NCBI GenBank assembly: GCA_029256105.1
Contig: JAQSYO010000020.1
Location: 62,001-126,000, forward strand
Origin: Herbinix sp.
GTDB lineage: Bacteria; Bacillota; Clostridia; Lachnospirales; Lachnospiraceae
Reading direction: 5' to 3'
Length of the DNA: 64,000 nucleotides
Part shown: in pieces, positions 18,859 to 27,396 of the stretch
Layout of the letters: every line of letters begins with the position of its first letter
Position numbering within the stretch: position 1 is the first letter of the stretch
Translations under genes and position numbers: made by a program
Notes under the pieces: model-generated
What the model was told of the DNA's origin: nothing
Seen by the model: only the letters and a program-made list of their open reading frames with translations
Database searches by the model: none

Positions 18859-19359
18859 TCACGCAACATGAGTCCCGTGGCCATTGTCATCATAGGGTTC
18901 TTGCTTTCTATTGATAAAATCCGCAAATGCAATCACCCTTTTTCCACCTTCTATAAAGTCCTTATGCAGGGCTATACCCGTATCCACTACCGCTACACCG
19001 ATACCTTTACCCAAATAACCATGTTCATGTGCCCAAGTGCTTTCTATCACTTCACTGACATGGTTCATTTGTGCAGTAATGTGAGTATCCAATTCAACAC
19101 TAATAAGGCCATCCATGGATTTTATATAATCCACTTGATTTTCATCAACTTCTATAACATATGCATTTATCATGGGAAGTCTATATTTAATATAGCCCAG
19201 CTTCTCTATGGTCTGTCGTCTTTTTTCGTATTCTTTACAATGCACAATTATCTGGACTTTATTCTTTTTGACCATATCATAGCTCCATTGTCTTTTGTAA
19301 TATCCTATTCTGACAGCTTTGCCAATATACGTTAATACTCTATCGGATTGATGTATCAC
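18859..19359 (-). CDS. Subtilase (S8) N-terminal part, interrupted gene
   Basis: N-terminal 166 residues of the split protease. It has a prodomain-like or N-terminal extension (1-110), catalytic Asp126 in VAVVDTG and catalytic His161 in NGHGTHVA, then runs into a TGA supplied by the element. The nucleophile Ser is 5.35 kb away in the fragment at 12762-13520. The start is GTG at 19359, directly after the TAG that ends the corrected phosphatase frame, with GAGG 8 nt upstream, so the two genes form one operon. There is no signal peptide, consistent with an AprX-like intracellular protease. Joined length would be 415 residues. Confidence 0.92.
   Translation of the reverse strand: MIHQSDRVLTYIGKAVRIGYYKRQWSYDMVKKNKVQIIVHCKEYEKRRQTIEKLGYIKYRLPMINAYVIEVDENQVDYIKSMDGLISVELDTHITAQMNHVSEVIESTWAHEHGYLGKGIGVAVVDTGIALHKDFIEGGKRVIAFADFINRKQEPYDDNGHGTHVA
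18863..18870. repeat. Right attachment-site core
   Basis: GCAACATG, identical to 13513-13520. Its right flank is protease coding sequence (GHGT on the minus strand) and its left flank TACAGTCAC belongs to the element. Joined element ends would read CACGCAACATGGGTAACGTG, an imperfect palindrome with CACG/CGTG ends, as usual for serine-integrase attP sites. Confidence 0.8.
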
Positions 19360-19592
19360 CTATGCTTCCTCATTAGGCGTAACACTTTGATCCGTCAGAT
19401 ACTCTCTAAACTCAAGAAATAACATAGCTAAATCAACTTTTAATTCTTTGCTTTGTGTGTATTTCATTACATCCTCAATAATAAATTCTTTTAATTCTGC
19501 TAAACTCTTAGTATCTGTTTTATTATCATTCAAAATTGTTAATAATCGATCATAACCATATGGGATTTGTGATATATTCTCAGCCTCAATAA
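19360..19592 (-). pseudogene. Frameshifted C-terminal end of the PP2C phosphatase
   Basis: After YTDGL at about 19590 the phosphatase frame breaks. In the next frame the minus strand continues with IEAENISQIPYGYDRLLTIL and then 56 further residues, ending in TPNEEA at TAG 19360-19362. A single missing base (TTAATTGAG read as TTATTGAG) explains it. The lost part includes the last PP2C helix and the KVDLAMLFLEF strand. Confidence 0.85.
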
Positions 19593-20996
19593 GCCGTCTG
19601 TATATAAGAATAACCGATCACCCGGTTCTATTTGAAGTTGAAAATCTTTATATTGTATGCCATCCAGCCCAGCAAGAATAAATCCTGGTTTGGAGCTAAT
19701 ATATTGATAATATTTTCCTCTCTCACTAAAGAGTGGTTGTATATGACCTGCATTGGCATAAGTTAAAGTACCCGTTTTAAGATCAAGAATTCCCATGAAC
19801 GCCGCTGCAAACATCCTCACTTTATTATTCTCATATAATAATCGATTGATATTAGTTAATATCTCAGCCGGGGATGAGCACAAATTTGCCTGTGTTTTTA
19901 TCAAAGCATTTATAATAATCTTAAATAATGCTGTAGATACACCATTCCCCGATACATCTGCAACAACAAATCCGAGTCGCTCCTCATCTAGCATATATGC
20001 ATCATAAAAATCACCACCTACCTCTTTCGTAGGATGCAAACTAGCATGAAGCGCAAATTCATTCCTAAACGGGAAGATTTGAAATATAGAAGGAAGAATA
20101 TCTTTTTGTATTGAAGCTGCGATGCTTAATTCCGCTGAAATATTATCTCTTTGCATGGTGACTTTTGATAGTTTATCCATATATTTCAAAACTATTTTCT
20201 CCATTGTAAAAATAGTATCCGTTAATTGATCTATTTCATTTCCATATCGAAACCTTAAATTTTCTATATCGTTTTTTTCATCTTTTATACCATCAGTATT
20301 ATTTGTAACAAAATCTCCTGTTGCATAGGCCAGTTCTTTAATTGGTTTAATAATATTTTTTCGTAATAAAAATATTATGATTGCCGTTAATGTGATCGCA
20401 GTAAACCACATACTCGTAATCATTGTAACAAGAAAAGCTGCTCTGTTTTTAATTGTTGTATCCAATTGAATACCCACAGATGTCACAGCAATAATTTCCC
20501 CTTGCTTGTTCTTAATTGGTTCATATGCACTACACAACCACCCAAAGCTTCCTTGCGTAACCAAAGTGGGAAATTCTTCTGTTTCATGTTCCATATAGGA
20601 TTTAATTATCTGTAATATCCTATGACTTTCGATTAAGCTACTTGGTGAGCCTTCCTCGTTCGTATCAAAAATAATATATAAACCGTCTTCTGTGACTTGT
20701 ATAACACTCAAGTAAGTAACCTTATTATTTCCCTTGATCTTACTTAATTTCTGGAGCATTTGATTATAATCATCATCTTTCACCAGGTTGTCCAAATAAC
20801 CTTCCAGTTTATCAGCATCCAAATTCTCCGTAGCAGTCACGGCAATTTTTTTTGCTAAACTTCGCATATTTTTGTCCATCGTATTAATGAATAAAAACAT
20901 TCCTAGAAATATTGTTATTAATCCCAATAATGCAAATAAGAGCAGAATAATAAAATAAGTTGTACGTTTTAGGGACATTCTTGATCTTATGTTCAT
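19539..20996 (-). CDS. Membrane PP2C (SpoIIE/RsbU-type) phosphatase, C-terminally frameshifted
   Basis: Predicted serine phosphatase that acts on anti-sigma-factor-antagonist type targets. Residues 14-36 form a membrane segment and about 40-185 an extracellular sensor domain; a second membrane segment lies at about 188-212. A HAMP-like linker (IIKPIKELAYATGDF) follows, then the PP2C domain from about 285 with HPTKEVGGDFYDAYML, FVVADVSGNGVSTAL and PGDRLFLYTDG. The frame as it stands ends 16 residues after YTDG; correcting one base gives about 545 residues and a stop abutting the protease start. Either the gene is decaying or the base is a sequencing error. A regulatory link to the downstream protease is inferred from the operon. 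Confidence 0.88.
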   Translation of the reverse strand: MNIRSRMSLKRTTYFIILLLFALLGLITIFLGMFLFINTMDKNMRSLAKKIAVTATENLDADKLEGYLDNLVKDDDYNQMLQKLSKIKGNNKVTYLSVIQVTEDGLYIIFDTNEEGSPSSLIESHRILQIIKSYMEHETEEFPTLVTQGSFGWLCSAYEPIKNKQGEIIAVTSVGIQLDTTIKNRAAFLVTMITSMWFTAITLTAIIIFLLRKNIIKPIKELAYATGDFVTNNTDGIKDEKNDIENLRFRYGNEIDQLTDTIFTMEKIVLKYMDKLSKVTMQRDNISAELSIAASIQKDILPSIFQIFPFRNEFALHASLHPTKEVGGDFYDAYMLDEERLGFVVADVSGNGVSTALFKIIINALIKTQANLCSSPAEILTNINRLLYENNKVRMFAAAFMGILDLKTGTLTYANAGHIQPLFSERGKYYQYISSKPGFILAGLDGIQYKDFQLQIEPGDRLFLYTDGLLRLRIYHKSHMVMIDY

Positions 20997-21119
20997 AATT
21001 AGTTCTCCAAGTTATTAGAATAAGGCTTGTATTCATCCGAAGAATATAAACTAAAGAACGAAAACTCTTTTCACTAATACCTATTCTACTTCATACTGTC
21101 TACTATGGGGCTCAAGAAA

Positions 21120-22022
21120 TTATTTATAAATTCTTCTATATTCTGAGGGTGTATGGAATAATCTTTTTTTAAATACCTTACTGAAGTAGCTAATATCACT
21201 AAACCCGGTTCTGTTGCATATTTCATCCACCGAAAGTTGTGTCTCCCTCAAAAGTGTTGATGCCATCGTCAGCCGTAATTGAACGAGGTATCGGTTCACC
21301 GATTGTCCGGTGTATTTTTTAAAATCACTGAGCAGAGTTGTTCGATTAGTATGAAATTCCTCAGCAAGTTTTTCAATTGTAATTTTTTTATTGTAACAGG
21401 ACTGAAGATAATAGATTACATCGATTGCTAGCCGAGAGCTCCCCTCATAAAAGAGGACATTACTTATAGCTTCCTCGTCTTCCTCCTGCCTTGCAAGACA
21501 AAATAATATTTCAAACAAATACGAACGGCACCTACATGGCCAAAAACTAGTATCCTGTTTTGCTAAAATATCCTTTATCAATTGTAATTTATGTTCAATT
21601 CCAGAAGAGTCTATAGTATGTAAGGAAAGGATTTTCATCGTAACCGACGCCTCACGCGTAAATTGAAACAAATAGTAGATATCCTGATCCTCCGTAGCGG
21701 ATAGCGACCGATTGGAATTATTAATTACAGCTAAAGTGAATTTTGCATTCACTAGCGTTGGTTTAAACCATAATACCTTAGCCGCATCCTCTTGAACCTC
21801 ATAAAAAGAGATATGATCCTGTTCATTCATGCAGATGGCACAGGCTCCAGTTAATACAAATTCCTTCCCATTCATAAGAAAGTGGCATGTTCCCGACTTT
21901 ATATAGATGATTTTATAATATTCATCAGCCTCTTCTAGCTTCAGTCCATAAAGCCCCTCTGTAACTGACAAAGGAAAGTTATATTCTTTATAATAATTAA
22001 ACCCAATCGTATGAAATGACAT
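21120..22022 (-). CDS. AraC-family regulator with cupin-type sensor
   Basis: Transcription regulator of 300 residues. A cupin-like N-terminal domain (about 15-100: YKIIYIKSGTCHFLMNGKEFVLT) probably binds a small ligand. The C-terminal double HTH (about 205-300) is typical: ITIEKLAEEFHTNRTTLLSD and later VDEICNRTGFSDISYFSKVF. The open frame can be read from TTG at 22043, but ATG at 22022 with AGGTG upstream is preferred. An 18-bp-arm palindrome lies 15 bp upstream of this ATG. The cupin gene upstream on the same strand is a possible partner. Target genes are not known. Confidence 0.88.
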   Translation of the reverse strand: MSFHTIGFNYYKEYNFPLSVTEGLYGLKLEEADEYYKIIYIKSGTCHFLMNGKEFVLTGACAICMNEQDHISFYEVQEDAAKVLWFKPTLVNAKFTLAVINNSNRSLSATEDQDIYYLFQFTREASVTMKILSLHTIDSSGIEHKLQLIKDILAKQDTSFWPCRCRSYLFEILFCLARQEEDEEAISNVLFYEGSSRLAIDVIYYLQSCYNKKITIEKLAEEFHTNRTTLLSDFKKYTGQSVNRYLVQLRLTMASTLLRETQLSVDEICNRTGFSDISYFSKVFKKRLFHTPSEYRRIYK

Positions 22023-22036
22023 AAAAAAAGCACCTA

Positions 22037-22074
22037 CAATCAATTATAATATTTGTAAATATTATAATTGATTG
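22037..22074. promoter_or_regulatory. Perfect AT-rich palindrome upstream of araC-type gene
   Basis: Two 18-bp arms around a 2-bp centre, all perfect, with outer ends CAATCAATTA and TAATTGATTG. It lies between the cupin gene stop and the AraC-type start. It could be an operator, or a hairpin terminator for the cupin mRNA: a run of seven T follows on the minus strand after 8 nt. Confidence 0.65.
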
Positions 22075-22106
22075 CTGGCACCTTGTAAATGGCTTGTCAC
22101 CTACGA

Positions 22107-22451
22107 TTAAAAAATAACCGTAAGGAGCATTTTAAACTGTTCTTCACCATATACCGCATGTGGAACCTGATTCGGCATGATTAATGTTTCTCCTTTGTTT
22201 AAAAGGAATACTTCATTTCCAACTGTAAATCTCCCAGTTCCATCCAATACGGTAACCATCGCATCACCATCCGAAGCATGTGAGCTGATTTCTTCCCCTT
22301 TGTCGAAAGAAAATAAGGTTAAACTTACATTTTTATTTTGTACCAAGGTTTTACTAACTACCTGTCCTTTTTGGTAGGTTAGTTCCTCCTCCAATTTTAG
22401 TACTTTGGAGGCTTCAATATTTTTAACTTTGAATTGCTTTGATACTTCCAT
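22107..22451 (-). CDS. Cupin-domain protein
   Basis: Single-domain small cupin of 114 residues. The beta-barrel motifs are seen in ISSHASDGDAMVTVLDGTGRFTVG and ETLIMPNQVPHAVYGEEQFKMLLTVIF, with metal-binding-type His in HASDGD and PHAV. Such proteins bind small ligands or act as isomerases or dioxygenases; no specific reaction can be assigned. AAAGGAGAAAATAT precedes the ATG. It lies 33 bp upstream of the palindrome that separates it from the AraC-type gene. Confidence 0.85.
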   Translation of the reverse strand: MEVSKQFKVKNIEASKVLKLEEELTYQKGQVVSKTLVQNKNVSLTLFSFDKGEEISSHASDGDAMVTVLDGTGRFTVGNEVFLLNKGETLIMPNQVPHAVYGEEQFKMLLTVIF

Positions 22452-22774
22452 ATATTTTCTCCTTTCTAAAATCTGATATGATCGAATTAGTTATGTCCAC
22501 TATCATTAATTTGATTAAAATTCTTGGATTATTTCTAACATTAGTTTACCAGAATTTCCACTTATAACTGTAGCCATAGCTACAAGTATTTTTATTTTAT
22601 AAAAGATTTCGCTTTTTTTATTAATTCTGTGGCTATTTTACCATCAATATCAATTTATCTGAATTTATTTGTCGTATAATCTACAAAAATTTCTATAATT
22701 ATTTCTAAAAATAGGAAATTAGTCAAGCTCAACCTCATATGATACATTGTAATTAATATTAGGAGGAACATTCA
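22452..22774. other. Intergenic, divergent promoters
   Basis: AT-rich region of 323 bp between the divergent cupin and Gly/Cys-rich genes. TTACCAG and GCTACAAG motifs show no clear symmetry; a short inverted repeat ACTTATAACTGTAGCCATAGCTACAAGT (22559-22586, inner arms TGTAGC/GCTACA) is the only structure I see. Confidence 0.35.
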
Positions 22775-22999
22775 ATGAGTGATTTAGCAGCAACACATTG
22801 CGACGACAGAGGCAGTAACGATTGTGGAGGTATTTTAATAATCCTTATTCTCTTATTATGCTGTGGTGGCAATAACGGACTTTTAGGTGGAAGTAGCGGT
22901 TTCGGAGGCGGTTGTGGTGGAAGCGACAATGGCTGTGGTGGCATTCTCATAATCATTCTTCTCCTCTGCTGCTGTGGTGGAGGCAATGGCTTTTTCTAA
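22775..22999 (+). CDS. Gly/Cys-rich hydrophobic small protein (chorion-class-like)
   Basis: A 74-residue protein built from two near-identical halves: DCGGILIILILLLCCGGNNG (residues 16-35) and GCGGILIIILLLCCCGGGNG (about 53-72), separated by a GGSSGFGGGCGG stretch. Each half has one short hydrophobic segment flanked by cysteine and glycine clusters. Similar clostridial proteins are annotated as chorion class high-cysteine proteins. Function is unknown; a spore or cell-surface role is possible. AGGAGGAACATTCA before the ATG and a strong terminator after the stop show that it is an expressed monocistronic gene. Confidence 0.75.
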   Translation: MSDLAATHCDDRGSNDCGGILIILILLLCCGGNNGLLGGSSGFGGGCGGSDNGCGGILIIILLLCCCGGGNGFF

Positions 23000-23040
23000 A
23001 AGCTAAGTTACCTATGCAATCATGATCTTCTGACCAGAAG

Positions 23041-23075
23041 AAAGAAAAAGCTGCGTTTTATGCAGCTTTTTCTTT
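23041..23075 (+). terminator. Terminator after the Gly/Cys-rich gene
   Basis: AAAGAAAAAGCTGC pairs with GCAGCTTTTTCTTT: a 14-bp perfect stem with 7-nt loop, followed by TATTTTAAG. The A-rich 5' arm also makes it bidirectional for the convergent gene at 23108. Confidence 0.9.
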
Positions 23076-23107
23076 TATTTTAAGAGTTTAATTTTTATTG
23101 AAGATAC

Positions 23108-23314
23108 TCATTTACGCTTTTTCTGTCTCTTTAATCTTTCATAACACTCTCTGTCAATTTCATAAACCGTATTTTCTTCAATAATTAAATCCCTGTCTAA
23201 TTCTTTTTGCTTTCGGTTTATTTCATTTGAATTTGGATTTCCTTGAACAAAATCATTTTGCTTTTCATATTGAAATCCGGAGGGTTTCCCGGAAAGATAA
23301 AACTGTTCACCCAT
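23108..23314 (-). CDS. Small hypothetical charged protein
   Basis: Protein of 68 residues starting MGEQFYLSGKPSGFQYEKQN, with many Lys, Arg and Glu and a basic end (ERLKRQKKRK). No domain is recognised. The open frame can be read from TTG at 23326, but the ATG at 23314 has GAGG at the right distance (TTTGAGGCATGACATG). It is divergent from aroC and convergent with the Gly/Cys-rich gene. It looks like a clostridial small acid/basic protein of unknown role; the existence of the gene is likely but not certain. Confidence 0.6.
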   Translation of the reverse strand: MGEQFYLSGKPSGFQYEKQNDFVQGNPNSNEINRKQKELDRDLIIEENTVYEIDRECYERLKRQKKRK

Positions 23315-23466
23315 GTCATGCCTCAAAGTTATGTTTTCATTTCAATATATGATTAATTTAAGCAAATGTCCGTAAAACGATTGAAACTGATTGTTATTTC
23401 CTATATACTATTGATAAGTTTATTCGGATGATATTTCCAATATAAAAATTGATTGGAGTAATGCCT

Positions 23467-24570
23467 ATGTCAGGATCTGTATTTGGGACTATATTTAAAA
23501 TATCTACCTGGGGAGAATCCCATGGAAATGGGATTGGTGTCGTGATTGATGGGTGTCCAGCCGGGCTTTTCCTAGAAGAAGAATATGTACAAGCTTACTT
23601 AAATCGTAGAAAACCTGGCCAAACAAAATATTCGACTCCCCGAAAGGAAGAAGATAAAGTCAGTATTCTCTCCGGTGTTTTTGAGGGTCGTACCACCGGT
23701 ACCCCAATCTCTCTTGTGGTCTATAACGAAAATCAACGTTCTGGTGATTACTCTTCAATCGCATCCTATTATCGCCCTGGCCATGCTGATTACACCTTTG
23801 ACCAAAAATATGGTTTTCGTGATTACCGCGGAGGAGGCCGTTCCTCTGGACGTGAAACCATTGGGAGAGTAGCAGCTGGTGCAATTGCCTGCGCCATATT
23901 AAACGAACTTGGAATAAACGTTTGTGCTTATACCAAAGCAATTGGCCCAATCGTAATAAATAACGAAAAAGCTTCTCTTGATCAAATTCAACTAAGTCCC
24001 CTTTCCATGCCTGATTTGGAGGCTTCGAAGCAAGCAGAAGAATATCTTATGGAAAAGATGAAGGATCACAATTCCGTAGGTGGAGTTATTGAGTGTATTG
24101 TACGCGGGATGCCTATTGGAGTTGGAGAACCTGTTTTTGATAAATTGGATGCCTCACTTGCTAAGGCTGTGATGTCTATTGGAGCAATAAAGGGCATTGA
24201 AATCGGTGATGGCTTTCAAAGCGCTATGCTCACAGGCGCAGAGAATAATGATGCCTATTACTATGATAAAGAGAATAATTTATCAAAATCTACTAATCAT
24301 GCTGGAGGTATCTTAGGTGGGATGAGCGATGGCTCTGAGATAATTCTTCGGGCTGCCGTAAAACCAACCCCGTCCATTTCAAGACCGCAGAGTACTGTAA
24401 ATAAAGAGAACGAGAATGTTGAAATACAAATACAAGGTCGACATGATCCAATTATCGTTCCTCGTGCTGTTGTCGTGGTGGAAGCAATGGTAGCTATTAC
24501 ACTCGTTGACCAGCTCTTTATTGGGATGACTTCTCAGCTTGATCGTATTAAGGACTTTTATCAGAAATAA
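23467..24570 (+). CDS. aroC: Chorismate synthase
   Basis: Last step of the shikimate pathway: converts 5-enolpyruvylshikimate-3-phosphate to chorismate using reduced FMN. The 367-residue protein shows the three family signatures: [18 protein letters not shown] near the N-terminus, [23 protein letters not shown] around 120-145, and [15 protein letters not shown] with [15 protein letters not shown] later. The frame can be read from TTG at 23449, but ATG 23467 with GGAG 8 nt upstream gives the normal N-terminus [20 protein letters not shown]. It stands alone, followed by a terminator, so it is not part of an aro operon here. Confidence 0.97.
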   Translation: MSGSVFGTIFKISTWGESHGNGIGVVIDGCPAGLFLEEEYVQAYLNRRKPGQTKYSTPRKEEDKVSILSGVFEGRTTGTPISLVVYNENQRSGDYSSIASYYRPGHADYTFDQKYGFRDYRGGGRSSGRETIGRVAAGAIACAILNELGINVCAYTKAIGPIVINNEKASLDQIQLSPLSMPDLEASKQAEEYLMEKMKDHNSVGGVIECIVRGMPIGVGEPVFDKLDASLAKAVMSIGAIKGIEIGDGFQSAMLTGAENNDAYYYDKENNLSKSTNHAGGILGGMSDGSEIILRAAVKPTPSISRPQSTVNKENENVEIQIQGRHDPIIVPRAVVVVEAMVAITLVDQLFIGMTSQLDRIKDFYQK

Positions 24571-24653
24571 GATTCAAGAGCACACATTCTGATATTATTT
24601 TTTCATAGATCTTATAATTATTCATTCTTTATTATTAATAATGTATACCATAC

Positions 24654-24706
24654 AAATATGCACCTTTCCATGCAAGTAACAATTCAGCATGGAAGGATGC
24701 ATATTT
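24654..24706 (+). terminator. Terminator after aroC
   Basis: AAATATGCACCTTTCCATGC pairs with GCATGGAAGGATGCATATTT (one mismatch in a 20-bp stem), followed by TTTATTGG; 83 bp after the aroC stop. Confidence 0.85.
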
Positions 24707-24732
24707 TTATTGGAAGATTTTACGAAAAGTTA

Positions 24733-24760
24733 TTGACAAGACAAATTATGCTAGTATAAT
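24733..24760 (+). promoter_or_regulatory. Promoter of the XRE-potABCD operon
   Basis: TTGACA (24733-24738), 16-bp spacer, TATAAT (24755-24760); both hexamers are perfect. The leader to the regulator ATG is about 65 nt. Confidence 0.8.
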
Positions 24761-24831
24761 TTATATTGTTGTTGTTTAGCGTAACTAAACTTTTTGTTTA
24801 TTGTCAGTAAGAATTTGAAAGGAATCACCTC

Positions 24832-25371
24832 ATGAATATCGGTTTTAAAATCAAGGAATTACGAATCCAAAAAAGCCTGACACAGGAAGAATTGGCAGAT
24901 AGAGCAGAGTTATCAAAAGGCTTTATATCTCAGCTGGAACGTGATCTGACCTCACCCTCCATTGCTACCCTGGTGGATATTCTGCAGTGTCTCGGCACTA
25001 ATCTTGAGGAATTTTTCAGTGGGACAACTGCCGAACAGGTAGTATTTAAAAAGTCTGACTATTTTGAAAAATACGATGCTGAACTAAAGAATGAAGTGAA
25101 GTGGATTATACCCAACGCACAAAAAAATATTATGGAACCAATTTATTTAACACTGGATGCAAGTGGATCTACTTATCCCGATAATCCGCACGAAGGGGAA
25201 GAATTCGGTTATATATTGAATGGTAGCATTACTCTTCATATCGGTAATCGGACTCATAAGGTAAGAAAAGGGGAATCTTTTTATTTTACAGCCAACAAAC
25301 AACATTATATTACTGCTTCTGAGAAAACTGGAGCTACCCTTTTATGGGTATCTACGCCACCAAGTTTTTAA
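24832..25371 (+). CDS. XRE-cupin regulator (PuuR-like)
   Basis: Regulator of 179 residues with an N-terminal XRE-type HTH (residues 5-60: IKELRIQKSLTQEELADRAE followed by LSKGFISQLERDLTSPSIAT) and a C-terminal cupin ligand domain (about 105-175: HEGEEFGYILNGSITLHIG). This architecture is that of polyamine-responsive regulators such as PuuR. It is the first gene of an operon with potABCD, 27 bp ahead of potA, so it most likely senses putrescine or spermidine and controls uptake. AAGGAATCACCTC precedes the ATG. Confidence 0.92.
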   Translation: MNIGFKIKELRIQKSLTQEELADRAELSKGFISQLERDLTSPSIATLVDILQCLGTNLEEFFSGTTAEQVVFKKSDYFEKYDAELKNEVKWIIPNAQKNIMEPIYLTLDASGSTYPDNPHEGEEFGYILNGSITLHIGNRTHKVRKGESFYFTANKQHYITASEKTGATLLWVSTPPSF

Positions 25372-25398
25372 TATCGTTAACTTTAAGGAGGAACCCCG

Positions 25399-26475
25399 AT
25401 GACGGATAACAAATTGATCAATTTAATGAACATCTCCAAATCCTATGGCGATACTGTCGTTTTGGATGAAATGAATTTATATATTCGCGAAAATGAATTT
25501 TTGACTCTACTCGGTCCCTCCGGTTGTGGTAAGACAACTACCTTACGTATTATAGGTGGTTTTGAGACTCCAAATAAAGGTCAAGTAATCTTCGAAGGAA
25601 AGGATATCACCAAGCTCCCGCCCAATGAACGCCAATTAAATACTGTATTTCAAAAATACGCACTCTTCAACCACATGACTATCTCTGAGAATATAGCATT
25701 TGGTTTAAAAATAAAAAGGAAAAGCCAAATCTACATACAGGATAAAATCAAATACGCATTAAAACTAGTAAACTTAGATGGCTTCGAAAATCGTATGCCG
25801 GACTCCCTCAGTGGTGGTCAACAACAGCGAATTGCCATAGCTAGAGCTATTGTAAATGAACCGAAAGTACTTCTTCTGGATGAGCCCCTTGGTGCCTTAG
25901 ACTTAAAGCTTCGACAGGACATGCAATATGAATTAATACGTCTGAAAAACGAGTTGGGCATTACCTTTGTTTATGTAACTCACGATCAGGAGGAAGCCCT
26001 GACAATGTCAGACACGATTGTTGTAATGAATCAGGGTTATATTCAACAAATTGGAACTCCGGAAGATATATATAATGAACCAGAAAATGCCTTTGTTGCA
26101 GACTTCATCGGGGATAGTAATATCATCGCTTCTACCATGGTAGAGGATAAACTGGTCAATATTCTTGGTGCCAACTTTCCCTGTGTGGATATCGGATTTG
26201 GCAAAAATAAACCGGTTGATGTAGTAATAAGACCAGAGGATATCGACCTTGTAAAACCGGAAAACGGAATTGTAAGTGGCAAAGTCACTTCTCTTCTATT
26301 CAAGGGTGTTCATTACGAAATGGAGGTAATGGCAAATGGACGTGAGTGGCTGGTCCATTCCACCGATTTATTCGCAGTAGGTAGCGAGGTAGGGATTCAT
26401 GTAGATCCTTATGATATCCAGATAATGAATAAACCAGTCTCTGAGGATGAGCAGGCTGCCGAAATTGCCGAATAA
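25399..26475 (+). CDS. potA: Spermidine/putrescine ABC transporter ATPase
   Basis: Cytoplasmic ATPase of 358 residues driving polyamine import. The Walker [10 protein letters not shown], signature [15 protein letters not shown], Walker [13 protein letters not shown] and switch VTHDQEEAL are all intact. The C-terminal TOBE regulatory domain (about 280-345) includes [11 protein letters not shown]. It follows the regulator in the same operon and precedes both permease genes. AAGGAGGAACCCCG precedes the ATG. The PotA assignment rests on this full potABCD order. Confidence 0.96.
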   Translation: MTDNKLINLMNISKSYGDTVVLDEMNLYIRENEFLTLLGPSGCGKTTTLRIIGGFETPNKGQVIFEGKDITKLPPNERQLNTVFQKYALFNHMTISENIAFGLKIKRKSQIYIQDKIKYALKLVNLDGFENRMPDSLSGGQQQRIAIARAIVNEPKVLLLDEPLGALDLKLRQDMQYELIRLKNELGITFVYVTHDQEEALTMSDTIVVMNQGYIQQIGTPEDIYNEPENAFVADFIGDSNIIASTMVEDKLVNILGANFPCVDIGFGKNKPVDVVIRPEDIDLVKPENGIVSGKVTSLLFKGVHYEMEVMANGREWLVHSTDLFAVGSEVGIHVDPYDIQIMNKPVSEDEQAAEIAE

Positions 26476-26511
26476 TATTTCATAAGAATAATGATTAGGA
26501 GATGATATCCT

Positions 26512-27396
26512 ATGACAGGAAAAAATAAATTAATCCACCCACCCCAGAAGTTATCCCAGAATGGATTACAGGTAACACATACTAATAAAATCAAATGGCT
26601 TTCCTTTCCGTATCTGATATGGATGGCGGGTTTTATTATCATACCGTTAATTATGATCGTGTTCTATGGACTAACCAGCAAAGAGGGGGGTCTTACACTT
26701 GAGAACATTTCCCTTATTTCGGATCCTATTAATTTAAAGGCATTGCTTCTCGCTTTAGAGCTATCCATCATTAGTACAATCATCTGCTTGCTACTTGCTT
26801 ATCCCTTGGCCATAATTTTAAATAATACAAAAATGAAAAGTAACAGTTTCATCGTCCTAATTATCATTCTTCCAATGTGGATGAATTTTTTATTAAGAAC
26901 GATTGCCTGGCAGAACATTCTGGAGCGTACCGGTGTACTGAATAGCATATTGAGTTTTTTTCATCTGCCAACGTTAAATATTATCAATACCCCAGCTGCA
27001 ATTATTCTTGGTATGGTATATAACTTCTTGCCATTTATGGTTTTACCTATCTATAATGTATTGATTAAAATTGACACTGATGTAATTAATGCAGCTAGGG
27101 ATTTGGGTGCAAATGGACGACAAACCTTTCGCAAAATCATTTTTCCTCTAAGTCTACCCGGTGTGCTCAGCGGAATAACGATGGTGTTCGTCCCTTCACT
27201 CACAACCTTCGTAATCTCTACCATACTCGGTGGAAGCAAGATTGTTCTCATCGGTAATGTAATTGAACAGCAGTTTCGCTTAGGAAATTGGCATACAGGC
27301 TCTGGTTTGTCCTTAGTTTTAATGCTCTTTATTTTATTCAGCATGGCAATCCTCTCAAAATATGATAAAGAAAGTGAGGGCAGTAACCTATGGTAA
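26512..27396 (+). CDS. potB: Spermidine/putrescine ABC permease PotB
   Basis: Inner-membrane permease of 294 residues with six predicted membrane segments after a short cytoplasmic N-terminus. The EAA loop is seen as DVINAARDLGANGRQTFRKIIFPLSLPG. The pattern FPYLIWMAGFIIIPLIMIVFYGLTS at the first helix is typical of PotB. It overlaps the start of potC by 7 bp, so the two are coupled. It forms the polyamine channel together with PotC. Confidence 0.95.
   Translation: MTGKNKLIHPPQKLSQNGLQVTHTNKIKWLSFPYLIWMAGFIIIPLIMIVFYGLTSKEGGLTLENISLISDPINLKALLLALELSIISTIICLLLAYPLAIILNNTKMKSNSFIVLIIILPMWMNFLLRTIAWQNILERTGVLNSILSFFHLPTLNIINTPAAIILGMVYNFLPFMVLPIYNVLIKIDTDVINAARDLGANGRQTFRKIIFPLSLPGVLSGITMVFVPSLTTFVISTILGGSKIVLIGNVIEQQFRLGNWHTGSGLSLVLMLFILFSMAILSKYDKESEGSNLW

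Larger units (their letters stand above)
13513..18870. mobile_element. 5.35-kb serine-recombinase element with iron-uptake cargo
   Basis: The element is bounded by the direct repeat GCAACATG (13513-13520 and 18863-18870). It contains, from left, a FeoB-associated small protein, a Fur-family regulator, feoB and two feoA genes (all minus strand), then a small open frame and a large serine recombinase (plus strand). The recombinase gene ends 92 bp from the right repeat, the usual place relative to an attachment site. Deleting one repeat plus the interior (5350 bp) joins the two subtilase fragments in frame. No phage structural, conjugation or replication genes are present, so it is not a self-transmissible element. 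Confidence 0.88.

Noticed and set aside
13513..18870. Prophage or conjugative element
   Set aside because: No phage structural, lysis, relaxase or type IV secretion genes are found in the 5.35 kb; only a recombinase and iron genes.
22759..22986. Pro/Gln/Leu-rich open frame on the minus strand
   Set aside because: It is the mirror of the Gly/Cys-rich gene at 22775-22999, which has a good ribosome-binding site and terminator.
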